This document shows positions 1-12,256 of a stretch of DNA of 64,000 bases, piece by piece. The stretch is taken from NCBI GenBank assembly GCA_008692225.1, contig VICG01000015.1, positions 1,071,001 to 1,135,000 of the forward strand, in the 5' to 3' direction. This DNA is from Monilinia fructicola. Lineage: Eukaryota; Ascomycota; Leotiomycetes; Helotiales; Sclerotiniaceae. The first letter of the stretch is position 1; each line of letters opens with the position of its first letter. A program made the position numbers and the translations under genes. The notes below the pieces were generated by a model. That model was given only the letters and a program-made list of their open reading frames with translations, searched no databases and was not told the DNA's origin.

Positions 1-181
1 GTCTCCCCCAGATTTTGAAGTACAATTGATATTTGTACCTGGTGTACCTGCAGATGATAAATGCAGTGTTAGAATGAAGTGGGCTTTGTGGACGATGCAG
101 TGGATGAGGTGGATGAGGTGGATGAAGGTGGATGCAATCTTACTTTTAATCAAGTTGATCAAGAAGTTCTACTTTTATTAG
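1..181 (+). other. Possible 3' end of a gene cut by the window edge
   Basis: An open frame enters from the left edge (codons in phase with base 2) and stops at TAG 179-181. Its first 25 or so residues look protein-like (Pro, Asp, Val rich), then it runs into a GATGAGGTG repeat that reads as Trp-Met repeats in this frame and as Asp-Glu-Val repeats in the frame opened by ATG 79. I cannot assign a family or decide between the two frames. The start lies outside the window. Confidence 0.2.
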
Positions 182-555
182 TATGTTCACCAGCTTCGAT
201 GCTTGAGGTAATCTGGAAACTCTTTTCTTTTCTTGTAAGGTTATGGATGTATGGATGTATTCAATAAGGAAAAGAATACAAGTAAAATCGATGAAATGGA
301 ATGGAATTGATTTGAATTAAGTTAAATGTACATAATTAATTAATTGATTGATTGATTTGATTACTTGTATCAGATCAGATCAGATCAGATCCAAGCTCCA
401 AAGCTATCAACTAATCTCTTCCTGCCTCTTTTACTCCAAGGAATGTTTTGTTTGACTTAGGGAAGATTTTTAAATGATCCAAACAAAAGAGTTAGAACTA
501 GATGATCTCCCGAATAATGTGGGGGAATCAAACAAGGGGAAATTGTAGAATCATA

Positions 556-808
556 CTTGGTGTTGTTTTGGATCTATGCCGGGGTCAAAAATCTACAAAA
601 TAGTATATCTTTTAACTTCTTTTTTATATATTATACAACTTTCATTTTTAAAAATTTAGATATACCAAACGTTTATTTTTTTAATTCAATAATACTATAA
701 AGCATTATTTATAATTTTCAATGGATTCGTTGATTTATTATTATTTTTTAAAATAAACTCCGTTTTCACTTGATTTTTATCTTGGCATAGACCCAAAACA
801 ACACCAAG
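556..808. mobile_element. Small TA-flanked inverted-repeat element, copy 1
   Basis: A 253-bp element with terminal inverted repeats of about 25 bp (left end CTTGGTGTTGTTTTGG, right end its complement CCAAAACAACACCAAG), flanked by TA on both sides (554-555 and 809-810). The interior is AT-rich and has no coding potential. Two further copies with the same ends lie at 3277-3535 and 26015-26267, the latter also 253 bp. TA target duplication, short length and inverted ends indicate a non-autonomous Tc1/mariner-class MITE; the superfamily is inference. Confidence 0.88.
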
Positions 809-859
809 TATATGGAGTAGTAAAGGGAGGAGTAAGTAAGTTAAGTAGAGAAGTAAATG

Positions 860-1241
<382 letters not shown>

Positions 1242-1960
1242 TAAAGTAGATATTAGAGTAAATATTAGATTATCTATAAATATATATTATAAATAGAAAG
1301 ACTATAATAGCCTTAAGAATATATAAATATATAGACTTATATAAAGAGAAAATTATATTTAAATAGTTATAACTTTATTTAATAATCTTATAGTTTTATA
1401 ATTTAATAGTTTAATAGCTTTAAAGTCTTATAACTTTATAATTATATAAATAATTATAATTATTTAAAAATATTAATAGAAAATATAAATTATAATAAAG
1501 TTAATCTTTATTAAAACTAATTAATACTTTTTATTTATAATTATACTATTTAAGCTACTTTTATTAATAATATTAAGTATATTAATAACATTACTTTTAT
1601 TAATATACTAAAGCTATTAGTTTTATTATCGTCGATTCCTTCTATAACGATCGTTATAAATATTATAATATAATAAGAATATTTATATATTTACTTATAT
1701 ATATATCTCTCTCTCTCTCTTTATATATATTAACTTAATATAAAAATAGATTGTTTATAAATTCTTATTTTAATACTAATATAATAATTAATACTACTCG
1801 AGTAAATACTCTTTATTAATTAATAAATCTATAAATAAATTCCACTCCTTAATAGCTTACCCTAAATTATAAAATAATAATTATAATCATCATCTACGCT
1901 TAATATTCTATCAAAGTCCTAAGCGTATAATAATTAATCTTATAATGAAACCAACCTTAG
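1242..1960. other. AT-rich degenerate DNA, no gene
   Basis: Very AT-rich sequence dense in TTAATA and ATAATA words, with stops in all frames and a short TC tract near 1707-1721. Base composition returns to normal near 1910-1960. It resembles the RIP-degraded DNA of the large island, but I could not identify a parent element. Unique, normal-composition DNA without a recognisable gene follows to about 2400. Confidence 0.6.
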
Positions 1961-2401
1961 AAATCCAAGCATCTCTTGAAAAACAGGATAAAGGTAAAAG
2001 AGGGATCCAAGTATTATTAAGTATCATCTCCAGCTATCATTTGTCGTTTCACAATTACCCATTCACAGATGATTATGTGATTATATGATTGATTCTATGA
2101 TTAAAGCTCACTCACTCACGCCCATCCCTTCCTTGGCATTTCAAGAATTCCTCCTCCCTCGCCCTTCTCCCTTCGCCCTTCGCCCTTCTCCCGCATCATC
2201 TCTTCCCGACGCATCCGAGCTCCCTTTTGATCATCTGAGCATACGGACATACCTCCCTAGTAGGCCATTAGTCCCTACCCATCCACACCTACATCACGCA
2301 TGCCCAGAGCCCGTTCATCTCAATTTAAGGTGCGTTTAGTCTCAATCAATAGTTTGTTTACCGAGGCACCTCGAATGATGATGATGAGCAAGAAAGAGGT
2401 C

Positions 2402-2592
2402 GGTAGGTAGGTAGGTAGGTAACTAACAAACTAATACTACTAAACAACTAATGCTATTAAACAACTAATACTACTAAACAACTAATGCTACTAAACAACT
2501 AATACTACTAAACAACTAATACTACTAAACAACTAATACCACTCAACAACTAATACCACTAAACAACCAATACCACTAAACAACCAATACCA
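2402..2592. repeat. GTAG tetranucleotide tract and 17-bp minisatellite
   Basis: A short TAGG/GTAG tract (2402-2420) is followed by about ten tandem copies of a 17-bp unit, consensus AACAACTAATACTACTA, from about 2426 to 2592. Units differ by a few substitutions, most often TACTACTA versus TGCTACTA or TACCACTA. The variants group from left to right, as expected for an array that expands locally. No open frame is maintained through it. Confidence 0.9.
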
Positions 2593-3276
2593 ATACCCGG
2601 CAAATACCAAACAGCAAACAAACCCCATCCATCAATCACCAGAAACAATCTCCCTCCCCGTCAACACTAGTCGCCCTCACCCCGAGAATCATTCCCCTTC
2701 CATCACAAGGAATGTCGCGCGAGGTTCTGATAAGATCACTTGCTGCACTCATATCCATCATCAGATCGCCTCTCCAAGTCACATCGTACCGGCGATACCG
2801 CGATCGACTGGTTGGTGTACATACACTGACTGTGCAGGTGGAGGGGAAGATCTTTTGACCAGTACTGTACTTTGGTAGGGGTAGTATCAATCGATATATT
2901 GGGTAGGTGGGTAGGTAGGTAACCTGATGATTCCACCTTTGAATACCTGGTGGGTATGGATGCGATGGGATGGTAGGTAGTATGTACTCTGTCATCCCAA
3001 CCAGGAACTAGGAATATTGATTGCATCATCGGTCCAGGTTGATGATATTATTATGAGGTAGTCAAGACCGTACTCTGGAGGTATATAACGTGATCAATAC
3101 TGTAGATATATATGTACGTATAAATTATCAAGGTATTTTACTTGAGCATGCTAGGTAGGTAAGTCGAGGTCTTGGGAGATGGTCATTTGATACTAGGTTG
3201 GTACCAATGGAGAACAATGTACATACTGTATATAGATTCCGGCAATATTAAATTATGGGAGAAATGTACGATCTTA
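2593..3276. other. Intergenic, no gene recognised
   Basis: Normal-composition DNA with short GGTAGGTAGG tracts (2904-2921, 2971-2980, 3150-3160). Overlapping minus-strand open frames at 2636-3029 are rich in Tyr, Pro, Ser and Thr, match nothing I know, and are most likely chance frames. The next TA-flanked element begins at 3277. Confidence 0.5.
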
Positions 3277-3535
3277 CTTGGTGTTGTTTTGGATCTATAC
3301 CGGGGTAATAGTTTACAAAATAATATATCTTTTAAATTCTTTTTAATATATTATAAAACTTTTATTTTTAAAAATTGAAATACATTCAACGTTTATTTTT
3401 TAACTTAATAATATCATAAAGGATTTTTTATAATTTTTAATAAAGTCGTTGATTTATTATAATCTTTGAAAATAAATTCCGTTTTCAGTCAATTTTTATC
3501 CCGGCATAGATCCAAGACAACCTTGGAACACCAAG
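3277..3535. mobile_element. Small TA-flanked inverted-repeat element, copy 2
   Basis: Second copy of the element at 556-808, 259 bp, with TA at 3275-3276 and 3536-3537. It aligns along its whole length with copy 1. The right terminal repeat is disrupted (AAGACAACCTTGGAACACCAAG), with about 6 extra bases accounting for the greater length. Confidence 0.86.
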
Positions 3536-4104
3536 TATACTCCGTAATGATTGATGATGAATGACCAATCAATGACCAACAAATGACCAATCAACAGCCA
3601 ATACCAACAACCAACAACCAAGAAGGATAACGATGATCAAAATGTCTTTCTTCCCAAGAGCGCGCCAATTAAGATCTTCCATTCATTCACCCGGGGACAG
3701 ATGCAGAAGCCAGAGCCTCGAGTAGCCCACTCATTCTCTGCTGGGACCGTAAGGATGACAGCTAGGTAGGTAGAACCAAATGAAGGTATCGCCATCTTCA
3801 GCTAGTTCGATCTATCCACCATCCCACCTCATCATAAGACAATAAGGCTGAAGACCTCACGCAAAGCAGGTCAAGTAGAACTACTACTTGTGGAACGAGT
3901 AGCTAGCTACCTGCTGGACCTACCTAGCTAGTTAGTTACCTGGTAGTCAGTTCCAAGGTCACTTTGGCATCCCCAGCCAATAACATTGCAGATTTCGACA
4001 GTTCAGCCTTGAAATTGAGATTGAGATTGAGATTGAAATTGAAATACAAGATTATACATATATGACTTTGTCGCAGGCCCAAAGACAAGATCTTCAGTTG
4101 AACC
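3536..4104. other. Intergenic, no gene recognised
   Basis: Normal-composition DNA with simple tracts (ATGACCAATCA repeats near 3551-3595 and GAGATT/GAAATT repeats at about 4015-4046). The exact 9-mer TACTCCGTA lies at 3538-3546, beside the MITE right end. I see no coding signal. Confidence 0.5.
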
Positions 4105-4180
4105 AGTATAAGTAAGTGAGTAGTAAGTAAGCTTGGAAATCAAAGAAAGACCAATCAACGAGCTTTTAATATTGATAGAA
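4105..4180. repeat. Host tandem duplication, copy 1, left part
   Basis: This segment (AGTATAAGTAAGTGAG to ATTGATAGAA) is repeated with transitions at about 11935-12010. In the second copy the DNA runs straight on into TTACTTTTATTTTATT, the counterpart of what follows the retrotransposon here at 11701. So 4105-4180 and 11701 onward were contiguous before the LTR element inserted. Relative to copy 2 this stretch keeps its G and C bases. Confidence 0.85.
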
Positions 4181-4346
4181 TGTTACAGTGTATTATCAAT
4201 CTCATGATCACATAACTATACTAGCCTAATTCGCCTAACTTATCTTAGATTAGCTTAGCTTAACTTAAATAAACGGGGCCTATAAAAAGAGCTTCGCTTA
4301 CTTTTATAAATCCTTATTTTAATTTAATTTAATTAAAACATTTACA
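4181..4346 (+). repeat. 5' LTR of retrotransposon 1
   Basis: 166 bp, begins TGTTACAGTG and ends CATTTACA. It matches the 3' LTR over its whole length, including TTAGATTAGCTTAGCTTA and GCCTATAAAAAG. The last may hold the TATA box of the element promoter. Differences are mainly C/T and G/A transitions. Confidence 0.93.
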
Positions 4347-5046
4347 AATAATAACAAGCTTTTTTATTGTTTATTACTATTAGTTATATATATTAACATT
4401 AAGGATAAATACAATTTATTTAATCGAATCTTTTTTTTAGCTTTTATTTTATACGTTAATTATCCTTTTTAAACTTTTTTTGATATATCGTTTGTATAAT
4501 CTTATTATATTTTAATGTAATATAAATGGTACTATTATATTTAAAGCATTATCTTATAATCAAATTTAGCTTTAAATCCTCAAAAAAGCATAATTTATTA
4601 ATTTTTTTTTTTACTTAAAAACCCAAAGCTAAAAAACAGATTATTAATAAATTAAATTGAAATTATCATTTGGATTTTCGAAAATTACAACGGAATAAAC
4701 AAACTATTTGCATTTTTTTTAATATTTTGAATATATATCTATTGCATCAATTAATATTATTTTTGTATTATAGATTTTTTATTAATTAACAAAATAATTA
4801 TATTAGATTTGTAGAATTTATACAAGAGTTTATAAACTCTCTAAATAATCTATAATCATTGCATAAACTTTAATCTTTTTAAATGTTAAATCAATTTTCT
4901 TTATTATTTATATCTTTATTTACATTTATATTAAATATTAAGAATATAAGTATACTTAGTATTATTGCTTTTTATAATAGATTAATTCTAGCAGTTTTTT
5001 GTTGTTATCCAAAAATTATTTTTGTAAACTATAATTAATGAATTTA

Positions 5047-5849
5047 CTCGGGCGGGTTTTAAAAAGAGGCATACGCTAAAATATAACTTATAATTATTCA
5101 ACGGAACCTTAATATAATTTTATAAGATTTATAGGTATTATAGATTTAGTATTTTTATATTTACTATAAAAATTTCGTAATATAAAATCCAATATTAAAT
5201 GAATAATAGGATAATAAAATATATGAATATTGAAAATTTAATAAAAAATTAGAGATTTATATTAATATTAAATAGTTTAACGAATATCATAGTTAAACTT
5301 ATCAAACTTTGTTAACTAATAAAAGAAAAGCTAAATTTTAAATATATTATTTTAGAATTTTAATATCTTTATTGATATTTAAAATATATATTAATAAAAT
5401 TGAAAATATAGGAAAATTTACGAGTTTTGAAGGGGTAAATTCGCTTATTTGGATTATATAAGCATATTTTTTCATTCAAAATTTGAATTTTTTGCTTTTC
5501 ATATCAACATATATATTAATATAATAGATAATATTAAATTATGAAAAATATTTAATGAAACGTTGAAAGATTATATTATTTTTCTATGATTTTATTTTTC
5601 AAAATTTATATATCGTTGAATTTTAAGTTAATATATTAATAAATTCTTAAATTTTAAAGTTTCTAAAGTCATTAACTTTATAGTATTATTATTCTCTTAA
5701 AAATTATTCTTATAGTATTAAAACTTTATAGAAAGATGTTAAAATACTAAATCTAATATATATATAAATTATATAAGAATTATATTAAAGTTTCGTTGAA
5801 TAATTATAAGTTTTATATTCGCCTATGCCTCTTTTAAAACGCGCCCGAG
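5047..5849. mobile_element. Nested long-inverted-repeat element inside retrotransposon 1
   Basis: An 803-bp element whose ends are inverted repeats of about 130 bp (left end CTCGGGCGGGTTTTAAAA, right end complementary, GCGCGCCCGAG with minor differences). It is flanked by TA (5045-5046 and 5850-5851). Widening the window gives ATTT/ATTT around ACTCGGG, so the exact duplication length is uncertain. The outer 30-40 bp keep G and C; the interior is about as AT-rich as the host element. No coding frame. It interrupts what should be the leader/gag region of the host. Confidence 0.82.
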
Positions 5850-8699
5850 TATTTGGTTTTGTTTATAAAATTTAGGCTACTTTAATTTTGATAATAAATT
5901 AAAGTTATTTATGAAAATTATTAATAACAAAATTGTTTACTATAATGTTTTCTTTTTTATTATTTAAATTAAAATAAAATCTATTAATATTATTAATAAA
6001 TTATTTGCTTTATATATTATTATTTTTTAGCTTAATTAATATTTTAAAAACAAAATTAAACTATAATATATAAATAAAATCTTGAATACTATATATACAA
6101 GATTTAAAGCTAATATTGAAAATTGATATACTAAACTAAAGATTTGCTTTAGGATATTATTTAAAGTTATATTGGAAAAGTTCGAAAGATTGAAATATAT
6201 TATTGGCAATGTATAAAAGTATAAGAATCTCAAAGAGTTTATTCAAAAGTTGATGATTTTTAAACGCAGTATTAGTATAATCAAATTTGAATATATTTAA
6301 ATGTTTATTATTCATTGTTATTTATTTACTAAACTATAAATTTATATTTTTACTTTTACCTTTAAAACAAATCTATTAATTTTTATAAAGTAAATCGAAT
6401 AGAAAAAAGATGATTAATTTAATATTTAATATTTAAATAATATACTATACAATTAATACAATAATAAACGGTTTTTTTATATTTTATATTATTAAAACAA
6501 TTATAAAATCCTTTTTCTCTTTTCTTTTTTTTATTATTTAATAAAAAATTCTATAATAATAAAAAATTAGATATTAATAAATCAAAGAATAATATTAAAA
6601 AAGATATTATATTATTAAAGAAAAAGCTATATTAAAGAAAGAATTTTTATTGTAACCGAAAATCTAGAGTTTAAATAATCTTCAAAATTAGCAAAATAAC
6701 TAAAAAAATTAATAATAAAGTTATCGCTACAAAGCATAGTAAGGATAATTTATATAATTAAATTTATTACTAAAATTTAAAAAATAATAAAAATAAATTA
6801 AATTAAAAATTTAAGAGCAATAATAAAAATTCGGATGTTTAAAATATTTATTTAATCTATTATATTAATATTAGATTATATAAATTATTAATATTAAAGG
6901 TTGCTAGAAATGTAAGATTTAAAATCGTTTATTGCTTAAATATTAATATTTTAAAATTTTATAAAAAAAATCAAAAGTTAAAGAGTACCCTTTTAATTTA
7001 TATTTCCAAATATAATTTTACTTTACTTTTCATTATTTTTAATATTTATATAAATAAAAATTATTATAAGTACTTTATATATAAAGAATTTTTTTTATTT
7101 AATAATAAATTATATTTATATTTCTGCAATAAATATTCAAAATTTAAATCTATTATATAACATTTTAAATCCAAAATTATTAATTAATTATAAATTATTA
7201 AACCTTCAACTTTTTGCATTATTAATAATCCTAACCAAATCATTTTAATAAAATCTATTAGAATAATTTCTTATATTGTATTTTTACTATAAATTATTTA
7301 ATTTACTATTTTAAAAAGCAAATTATTATTAGATTACACTTTTAAAGATTAAAAGTACATTAAGATTATATTAATATTAAATAGTTTTTAAAATAATATT
7401 TATTTTGTTTATTTTAATATTAATTATAATATAAATTTGATTAATAAGAAATTCCTATTTAAGATATATTTTACTATTAAGATTTATATTATAAAAAAAC
7501 TTTTGAAAATTCGTGGTTTAGGGTTTTAATTTTATAATATTAATAATTTTGTAAATTTAAACTTTTTTTTATTTATTATTAATAATCTTTTTATATATTT
7601 TTATTATAAGATTTATATTGTTGATAAATTGAATATATAAATTTTGTTAAGCTTTAATATTATTATTACAAAAGGTTAGGTTATTAATTTGAATAATCAA
7701 TTAGTAATATTATTTTAATGTATAAATTTGCAAATTAACGTTTTTACGTTAATAAAGTTTATTAAATGTAAAATTTTATTTTTTATTAAGAAAAAACTAA
7801 TGATTTTATTTTATTTTTGTGTTTTTGTTACTATTTTAAATAAAAAAAGCAATAAGTTTATTTTATTAAAACATAATATAATTTATAAACTTATATATTA
7901 AAACAATTTTAGTTCTTTTACATTTTTGATATCTAATATATATAAATCGGTTATAATTAAGAATTTTAGTAATAAAAAAGTTATTATCTATAAGCATATT
8001 AAGCTTAAGGATATAATCGATTTTAATACTTAAGCAATAACAATTATAAATAATCTTTATATATATATATCTTATTTAAATATTAATTACTATATAAAGC
8101 TTTATTAAACATCTTTTAATTAAAGAATTATTAACAATTATTATAATTGTAGTTTTATAAATTAATAAAACTTTTAAAAGCAATTTAAAGATTTTAAAAC
8201 AAAAAGTAATACTTTTAAATAATATAATTTTAAATAATATAATTGTTTTTAGGGATTTGTATTAACAATAAAGATTTTAAGAAATAATTGTAATTAATTC
8301 TATAGTATAAAAAGATTACAAAAAATTTGCTAAAACCCTTAAAAGTAAAAAAATATATATTAATCTTTGCAAGGATTAACAAAAAAAAATTTAAGTTAAA
8401 AAAAACTAAAGTTTATTCGATTAACAAAATGAATTAAAAGCTTATTAATAAAACGTTTAATTAATTATATAAATAAAGTTAGTTTAAGTAAATTATAATA
8501 CTAGTTTCTTTTAATTTTTTTATTTTTTGTATTTACAAAAATGTTATAAACGAAAAAGGAGTTATTAGCAAAAAAGATTATATTGTTATGGATATTAAAG
8601 CTTTGAATTAGATTATTATTCTCGATGTATACCTAATCCCTATTTAAATAAATATTATTACAATAATTGTTAATTGCTTATTTATTTTTACAATTAATT

Positions 8700-11400
8700 A
8701 TATTAGTTTTTTTTACTAATAATGCGTTAAAAAGAAATACTAAAAGTTTTTTACTATATTATTGTATTATAATTAGAAAACATTTATATATACTATAATA
8801 AAATTTCAGAATTCTTTGGCATATATTTAATATTAAATTAACTCTATTTTTCGTATAAAACGAAAGTTTGTAAAAGCCTATATTGATAACATTATTATTT
8901 TTAATTATAACTTTAAAAAACATTTCAATTATCTCCAATAAATGTTTTATTAGTTAAAATAGTATTATATTATTTTAAATTTAAAGAAATGCTTTTTCGT
9001 TTATTTTTTAATTACGTTTTTTAATTAAAAAGTTAATACTTTTAATCTAGCTTCTGCTACAAATAAACTAGCAGTTATTAAGATTTTAACTTTCCTATAA
9101 ATCTTAAAGCAATTAAAGTATTATTTAAGTTTAATTAAATATTTACAACAATATATTCCTTATTATACAAAATTTTCTGCTACGTTACAAAAACGAAAAG
9201 TTGAATTAAATTAAATACTTTAAGAATATAACAAAGATAAAATTACTAAAGTAAAATATTAAAAAAAAACAATTTTAGCAAGATTTAAGAATATTACAAA
9301 AAAAGAAAAAGATTTATTTAATACATTGCAACATACTTTCAAAAAATTTGCTATTCTGCATTATATAAATCCGAAAAAAAGATTATACATTAATATTAAT
9401 ACCTTAAAGAATAATATTGAAGATATAGTTTATTACTCCAATATTAAGTTTTTAATTCAAAAGTTGATAATGTTTATTATATTTTTGTTTAAACTAATTA
9501 TAATTATTAAATTTAATTATTAGTTTATTAAATTAAAGATTATAGGTTTATATTAAATTATTAATAGAATCTAATATTTTATCAAGTTCTTAAAATTGTT
9601 AATTATTGTTTATACTAATTATTCTATTATTATTTAAATAATAATCCAAACTTTAATAGATATTTTATTATTGATTAGATTGAATTTACAATATCTTCAA
9701 AGTTCTGAATATTTATCTAGATTTTGATTTGAAATATAATACAAACCAGGATAATTAAATATTGTACCAAATGCTTTATTAAAACTTTATATTATTAGCG
9801 TTGCAATTAGCAAATAACAAAATTTTATAATTAAATTAATTTATAATATTGATTTAGTGGAATTTTAAGGGTATTTTATAATTGTTTTGTAAATTAATAA
9901 AATCTAGCTATAGAAGTTGAAATAAGCTTACAGTATGGATATTAGAACTTTTAACTTTATTAAGCAAATCAAAAAAAATTCTGAACTAAAAATCAATACT
10001 ATAAAATTACCCTTTGAATTTAAAAATAGAATACTTTATATAAAGGCTAATTAAATCTATTCGCGGGTTTATACAATGGTATTTAAATCGTTAAAAACTA
10101 AGATTTTTAGTTATATACATAATTAATTTGAATATCTTAGTTATAATAGGATTTACGAAAGGGTTTTAATCAACTTTTACGTTTTTGATATTTCAAAAAA
10201 AATCCAAGCTTATCTATATTATTGTTATTAATGTAAAATATTATTAATTTTACATTATTAACTTTATAGTAGTTTATAATTAATCTTAATCTCTTTATAT
10301 ATTTTTTATATGATCTTTATTGATTTTATATTTGCTTTACTTTAATTTATTTTAAATTTGTTTAACTACAGTTTATTAATTATTAATAAATTTTCAAAAG
10401 CTATTATATTAATCCTAAGTAAATCAATCTGAATAACAATTTAATAAAGAAATACTTTGATTATATATTTGTTGCAAATCTTATAAAAAGTTTTTTAAGC
10501 AATAATATCAAATTAAAATAAAAAGTTTATTTTTAAAATATAAAAAAGTATTATAAATTTATTAAATATTAAATTACTCTTTATTATTGTTTAATACCCT
10601 TAAATTGATAATATTAATAAAATATACTAATTAAATAGTTAAAATTGTTTTATACTACTATTTAACTATTATAAAGGATATTTCTTATTAATTTAAAATT
10701 TTGCTTTATTTAACTATTATATTATCAAATTTTATTTTATATAAAATTAATATATCCATTATTATAGTAATGTATAGTTTACAAATCAAAAAGCTCTTTA
10801 ATATTGTAATTGAAACTATTGTAAAACTTTTGGAGATAATCCCTTTACAAACTAAATCTAAACCTACAAAACTTTCAGTCCAAATTTATTTCTATTAAAC
10901 TATCAATTAACGAAAAATACAAATTTACCTTAATTAAAGTTATTAATACAATAAAATTTATAGCAATATATATAAAGCGTTAATATAATAAACGTTATAA
11001 GCTAATATTCTTTAAAATTAGCGATTGGGTTTCGTTGAGATTTTATTGTAGTTATAATATATTTAGTTTTGCGGAGCGAAACACCAAAATTAAGCAATAA
11101 TTTGCAGGATCTTTTAAAGTGTTGAAAAGGGTAAACCATTTGGTGTATTGAATTAAATTGCTTGAATCGATAAAAGTGTATTTAATTATTAATATTGTAT
11201 ACTTTAAGCCTTTACCAAATCTTACCAAAAACTTTTATTAATAACCTTTTACATAGGAAATTTTATAGAATCTAAAGTTAATTGTTAATCAAATCTTGCA
11301 CAAACGAAAACAACGTAAAAAAAATAAAGGAATTATAATAAAGTATTTAATACAATATCAAAGAAAAATTATAAAATAGAATAAATAGTAAATAATAAAA
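8700..11400 (+). pseudogene. pol remnant of retrotransposon 1 (RT, integrase, chromodomain)
   Basis: Translating the + strand and ignoring stops shows the gypsy order. Reverse transcriptase has Val-Lys-Ala-Tyr-Ile-Asp-Asn at about 8870-8890, where the usual Asp-Asp is Asp-Asn, the change a G-to-A mutation makes. The fungal gypsy continuation with Leu-Gln-Gln-Tyr-Ile-Pro-Tyr-Tyr lies at about 9140-9170. The integrase Cys-x-x-Cys region with an Asp-Phe-Ile catalytic start lies at 10322, followed by Asn-Lys-Phe-Ser-Lys-Ala-Ile near 10390. A GPY/F-like stretch is near 11105-11165 and a chromodomain-like tail near 11275-11400. Stop codons are mostly TAA or TAG at positions where Gln or Trp would be expected. 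Not translatable. Confidence 0.8.
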
Positions 11401-11534
11401 TATATTCTAATAAAAGTTATTAAAGCTTTTAAGAAATAAAATAGTAAAAGATAATAGAAGATTATACAATATATTTTCTTCATTCTTTTTTTATTTTTAT
11501 ACTTTAAAATAAAGTATTTTCTATTAGCAGTATC

Positions 11535-11700
11535 TATTACAGTATATTATCAATCTCATAATCATATAACTATACTAGTTTAATTTGCCTAGTTTATCTT
11601 AGATTAGCTTAGCTTAGCTTAAGTAAGCAAAGCCTATAAAAAGGGCTCCGCTCACTTTCACAAATCCTCATCTTAATTTAATTCAATCAAAACACTTACA
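11535..11700 (+). repeat. 3' LTR of retrotransposon 1
   Basis: 166 bp, begins TATTACAGTA (5' copy TGTTACAGTG) and ends CACTTACA, followed by the target duplicate TAGAA. Its second half keeps more G and C than the 5' copy (GGGCTCCGCTCAC versus GAGCTTCGCTTAC). Confidence 0.93.
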
Positions 11701-11930
11701 TAGAACTACTTTTATTTTATTTTATTTTGTTTTACTTAATCCTATTCCCTTTTTTAACTAATTATTAACTATTAAATATTGAATTTCAAATTCTAAAAAT
11801 AAAGATTTCTATAAATCTATTAATAAATTAATAAATATAATATAATTAATATCTAATAATAATTTTTATTTTATTTTATTATATTCTATTTACTATTAAT
11901 ATGTTTTTCTATAAATCTTCTTTTCTAAAT
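11701..11930. repeat. Host tandem duplication, copy 1, right part
   Basis: Starts with the duplicated TAGAA, then a short TTTTA tract (11708-11730), then a stretch that aligns with 22932-23080 (landmarks ATTATTAAATATT, AAAGATTT, TATAATATAAT). Against that copy it carries numerous C-to-T and G-to-A changes, so this inner copy was the mutated one. Confidence 0.82.
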
Positions 11931-12062
11931 AAATAAATATAAGTAAATGAATAATAAGTAAACTTAGAAATTAAAAAAAACTAATTAATAAGCTTTAATA
12001 TTAATAAAATTACTTTTATTTTATTTTATTTTATTTTATTTTATTTTATTTTATTTTATTTT
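11931..12062. repeat. Host tandem duplication, copy 2, left part and empty site
   Basis: Aligns with 4105-4180 but with G-to-A and C-to-T changes throughout. It then runs uninterrupted through AATAAAATTACTTTTATTTT, the unoccupied counterpart of the insertion site of retrotransposon 1, and into a TTTTA pentanucleotide tract (about 12006-12062) where retrotransposon 2 is inserted. Confidence 0.85.
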
Positions 12063-12256
12063 TGTAACGGTTGTGTCACGACCGATACGGAAGGAGTCGG
12101 CCTTGGAGCTGATACCCTTAGCGTGTCAGCAAGGATGATATAGTTAGCATTATCAATATTATTAATAGGAGCGGATAATATAAGCTTAGTTATAAATAGA
12201 TAGTATTAAATAGTTTAATATAAATCAATTTTTATTATAATATACATTTTTTACTA
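12063..12256 (+). repeat. 5' LTR of retrotransposon 2
   Basis: Begins TGTAACGGTTGTGTCACG. The first 110 bp or so keep a normal GC content (ACGACCGATACGG, GAGTCGGCC), while the matching part of the 3' LTR is strongly AT-shifted. From about 12175 on both are comparable (GCGGATAATATA). Confidence 0.92.

Larger units (their letters stand above)
4181..11700 (+). mobile_element. LTR retrotransposon 1, Ty3/gypsy chromovirus, RIP-degraded
   Basis: A complete but dead element of 7520 bp. It is bounded by two 166-bp direct LTRs (4181-4346 and 11535-11700) and by a 5-bp target duplication TAGAA (4176-4180 and 11701-11705). LTRs start TG (TA in the 3' copy, a G-to-A change) and end ACA. The interior is extremely AT-rich with stops in every frame. 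On the + strand one can still follow a reverse transcriptase (YIDN at 8879-8890), an integrase zinc-binding and catalytic region (about 10170-10440) and a chromodomain remnant (about 11275-11400). The order RT, integrase, chromodomain defines a Ty3/gypsy chromovirus. A second element is nested at 5047-5849. The pre-insertion site is preserved in the second duplication copy. Confidence 0.93.
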
